From JBAUHN01 sp049680295 (GTDB lineage Bacteria; Pseudomonadota; Alphaproteobacteria; Rhodobacterales; Rhodobacteraceae), in assembly GCA_049680295.1 (NCBI GenBank), contig JBAUHN010000381.1, positions 1-24,361 on the forward strand: a stretch of DNA of 24,361 bases, in the 5' to 3' direction. Position 1 is the first letter of the stretch. Each line of letters begins with the position of its first letter. A program made the translations under genes and the position numbers. Shown here one piece after another: positions 23,474 to 24,361 of the stretch. Under the pieces are notes generated by a model, which searched no databases, was not told where the DNA came from, and saw only the letters and a program-made list of their open reading frames with translations.

Positions 23474-23824
23474 TTAACTTGCTTGATCCAAAAGGGCCAG
23501 AACCTCGTCCTGATCTTTGAATTGTTCGCCTTTTAGACGCGCGACTTCGCGCTCAAGCCGGCGCATTTCGCGGGCTTGGCGGGCTGCTTGGGCACGTTGA
23601 TTGTATTCGCGGATCCATTCCCAGACAAAGCCGACAAACAGGCCAGCCACGATGCCGCCAAAGATCACAACAAACAGCGGCAAATTGACCGATGGGTTTA
23701 CGGCAAACCAACCCGCGACCTCAGCGGGCAATACTTTCAGCGTCACGATCCCACGATTGGCAAGCGCGATCGCAATCAAGGCAATCGCAAAAACTGCGAT
23801 ACAGCCATAACGAATATATCGCAT
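23474..23824 (-). CDS. LapA-domain (DUF1049) inner-membrane protein
   Basis: A 116-residue protein with two transmembrane helices (about residues 5-22 and 48-68) and a charged, Gln/Arg/Glu-rich C-terminal coiled coil (about 72-105) in the cytoplasm. This is the LapA/YciS layout; in enterics the YciS-YciM (LapA-LapB) pair controls LpxC and so lipopolysaccharide synthesis, although no lapB is visible here. The ATG shares a base with the ihfB stop (TGATG), so the two are translationally coupled. That arrangement after ihfB is usual in Rhodobacterales as I recall. Confidence 0.9.
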   Translation of the reverse strand: MRYIRYGCIAVFAIALIAIALANRGIVTLKVLPAEVAGWFAVNPSVNLPLFVVIFGGIVAGLFVGFVWEWIREYNQRAQAARQAREMRRLEREVARLKGEQFKDQDEVLALLDQAS

Positions 23825-24108
23825 CAGGCGTTTCCGTTCAGCCGGTCACGTAGAAGTTTACCGGTTTTGAAAAAGGGCACGTGTTTTTCTTCGACATGGA
23901 CCGTTTCCCCGGTGCGGGGATTGCGGCCAACCCGCGCGTCACGTTTTTTGACTGAGAAGGCGCCAAACCCGCGCAATTCGACCCGGTCACCGCGGGACAT
24001 GGCATTGGTCACTTCGTCAAAGATCGTGTTGACGATGCGTTCAACGTCGCGCTGATACAGGTGTGGATTATCGTCTGCGATTTTTTGGATCAGTTCAGAC
24101 CGGATCAT
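23824..24108 (-). CDS. ihfB: Integration host factor beta subunit
   Basis: A 94-residue HU/IHF-family DNA-bending protein. The HU signature GFGAFSVKKRDARVGRNPRTGE is present with Pro64 at the tip of the arm that intercalates into DNA. The N-terminal MIRSELIQKIADDNPHLYQRDVE marks it as the beta (HimD) chain. With IhfA it bends DNA at promoters, origins and attachment sites, including those used by tyrosine recombinases. GGGGGAG lies eight bases before the ATG. It heads the minus-strand cluster inside the window. Confidence 0.97.
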   Translation of the reverse strand: MIRSELIQKIADDNPHLYQRDVERIVNTIFDEVTNAMSRGDRVELRGFGAFSVKKRDARVGRNPRTGETVHVEEKHVPFFKTGKLLRDRLNGNA

Positions 24109-24328
24109 GGCAGCATCTCCCCCGAGTTTATCTGTTAATTTTTTTTGCAGCTTTTACAAACTATAGGAAAAAACCGTGCTGGCGGGAATAGACCGCTGGC
24201 CCGGCAATGGCGTTTTTATGTGTCGAAGGCCCTGATTTCGGGGGATAAATCGGCCCAAAGCTGAAATTCAAGGCGGCAGTCCGCTGACTGCGCTCATTTC
24301 TGCGCCGCAGCATCTCGACCGATTCGGC
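24109..24328. other. Promoter-side intergenic region of ihfB
   Basis: About 220 bases upstream of ihfB with no open frame of note. AT-rich sequence at about 24130-24175 (TTAATTTTTTTTG, plus strand) is a plausible place for the ihfB promoter. No specific -35/-10 pair is called. Confidence 0.4.
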
Positions 24329-24361
24329 AAAAATAGGCCCCGCATAATCCTGTGCGGGGCC
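24329..24361 (-). terminator. Terminator of a minus-strand gene beyond the right edge
   Basis: On the minus strand GGCCCCGCA (24361-24353) pairs with TGCGGGGCC (24344-24336) around an 8-base loop and is followed by TATTTTTG. It must serve a gene reading into the window from the right. rpsA is commonly next to ihfB, so it is the likely owner, but that is inference. Confidence 0.8.

Overview
The window looks like a chromosomal segment of a marine alphaproteobacterium of the Rhodobacterales (Roseobacter type). The housekeeping genes trpA, trpB, trpF, rplY, pth, ychF, ihfB and a LapA-domain gene have protein sequences and neighbourhoods typical of that order, and base composition is moderate to high GC. 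This assignment is inference from recognised families; no search was run.

Layout. (1) 238-3044: a LysR-type regulator divergent from a two-gene operon encoding an HD-domain protein of the predicted-phosphohydrolase/diiron-oxygenase type and a single-component-like Rieske non-heme iron oxygenase. It is a compact candidate catabolic unit of unknown substrate. (2) 3378-8703: a decayed mobile region on the minus strand ending at the 3' side of a tRNA-Ser(GCU). It holds an internally deleted transposase, three copies of a transposon-end-like motif, a large tyrosine recombinase with an N-terminal HTH and a CxxC/CxxC segment, two small AlpA/excisionase-like HTH proteins, two unrecognised proteins, and a P4-type integrase that has lost its C-terminal catalytic tyrosine. 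(3) 8796-9691: about 0.9 kb with no supportable gene. (4) 9692-12970: a 1092-residue acidic RTX-type calcium-binding protein made of four ~180-residue repeats in an alternating A-B-A-B order, followed by classical nonapeptide repeats and a type I secretion-like tail. (5) 13152-13598: a small predicted secreted protein.

(6) 13724-24361: a conserved housekeeping block. ychF (minus), trpA, an FMN-dependent L-lactate dehydrogenase-like gene, a small sulfotransferase-like gene, rplY, pth and a DUF2332 gene (plus), a DUF2237 gene (plus), then a minus-strand cluster ihfB-lapA-like-trpF-small secreted protein-trpB with translationally coupled junctions. A minus-strand terminator closes the window on the right, so another minus-strand gene must end just beyond it.

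Functional reading. TrpA and TrpB form tryptophan synthase and TrpF supplies the step before it, but trpA is 5.3 kb from trpB and on the opposite strand. RplY, Pth and YchF all act in translation. The parts most worth attention are the HD/Rieske pair, the unusual recombinase beside a disabled integrase at tRNA-Ser, and the alternating-repeat RTX protein.
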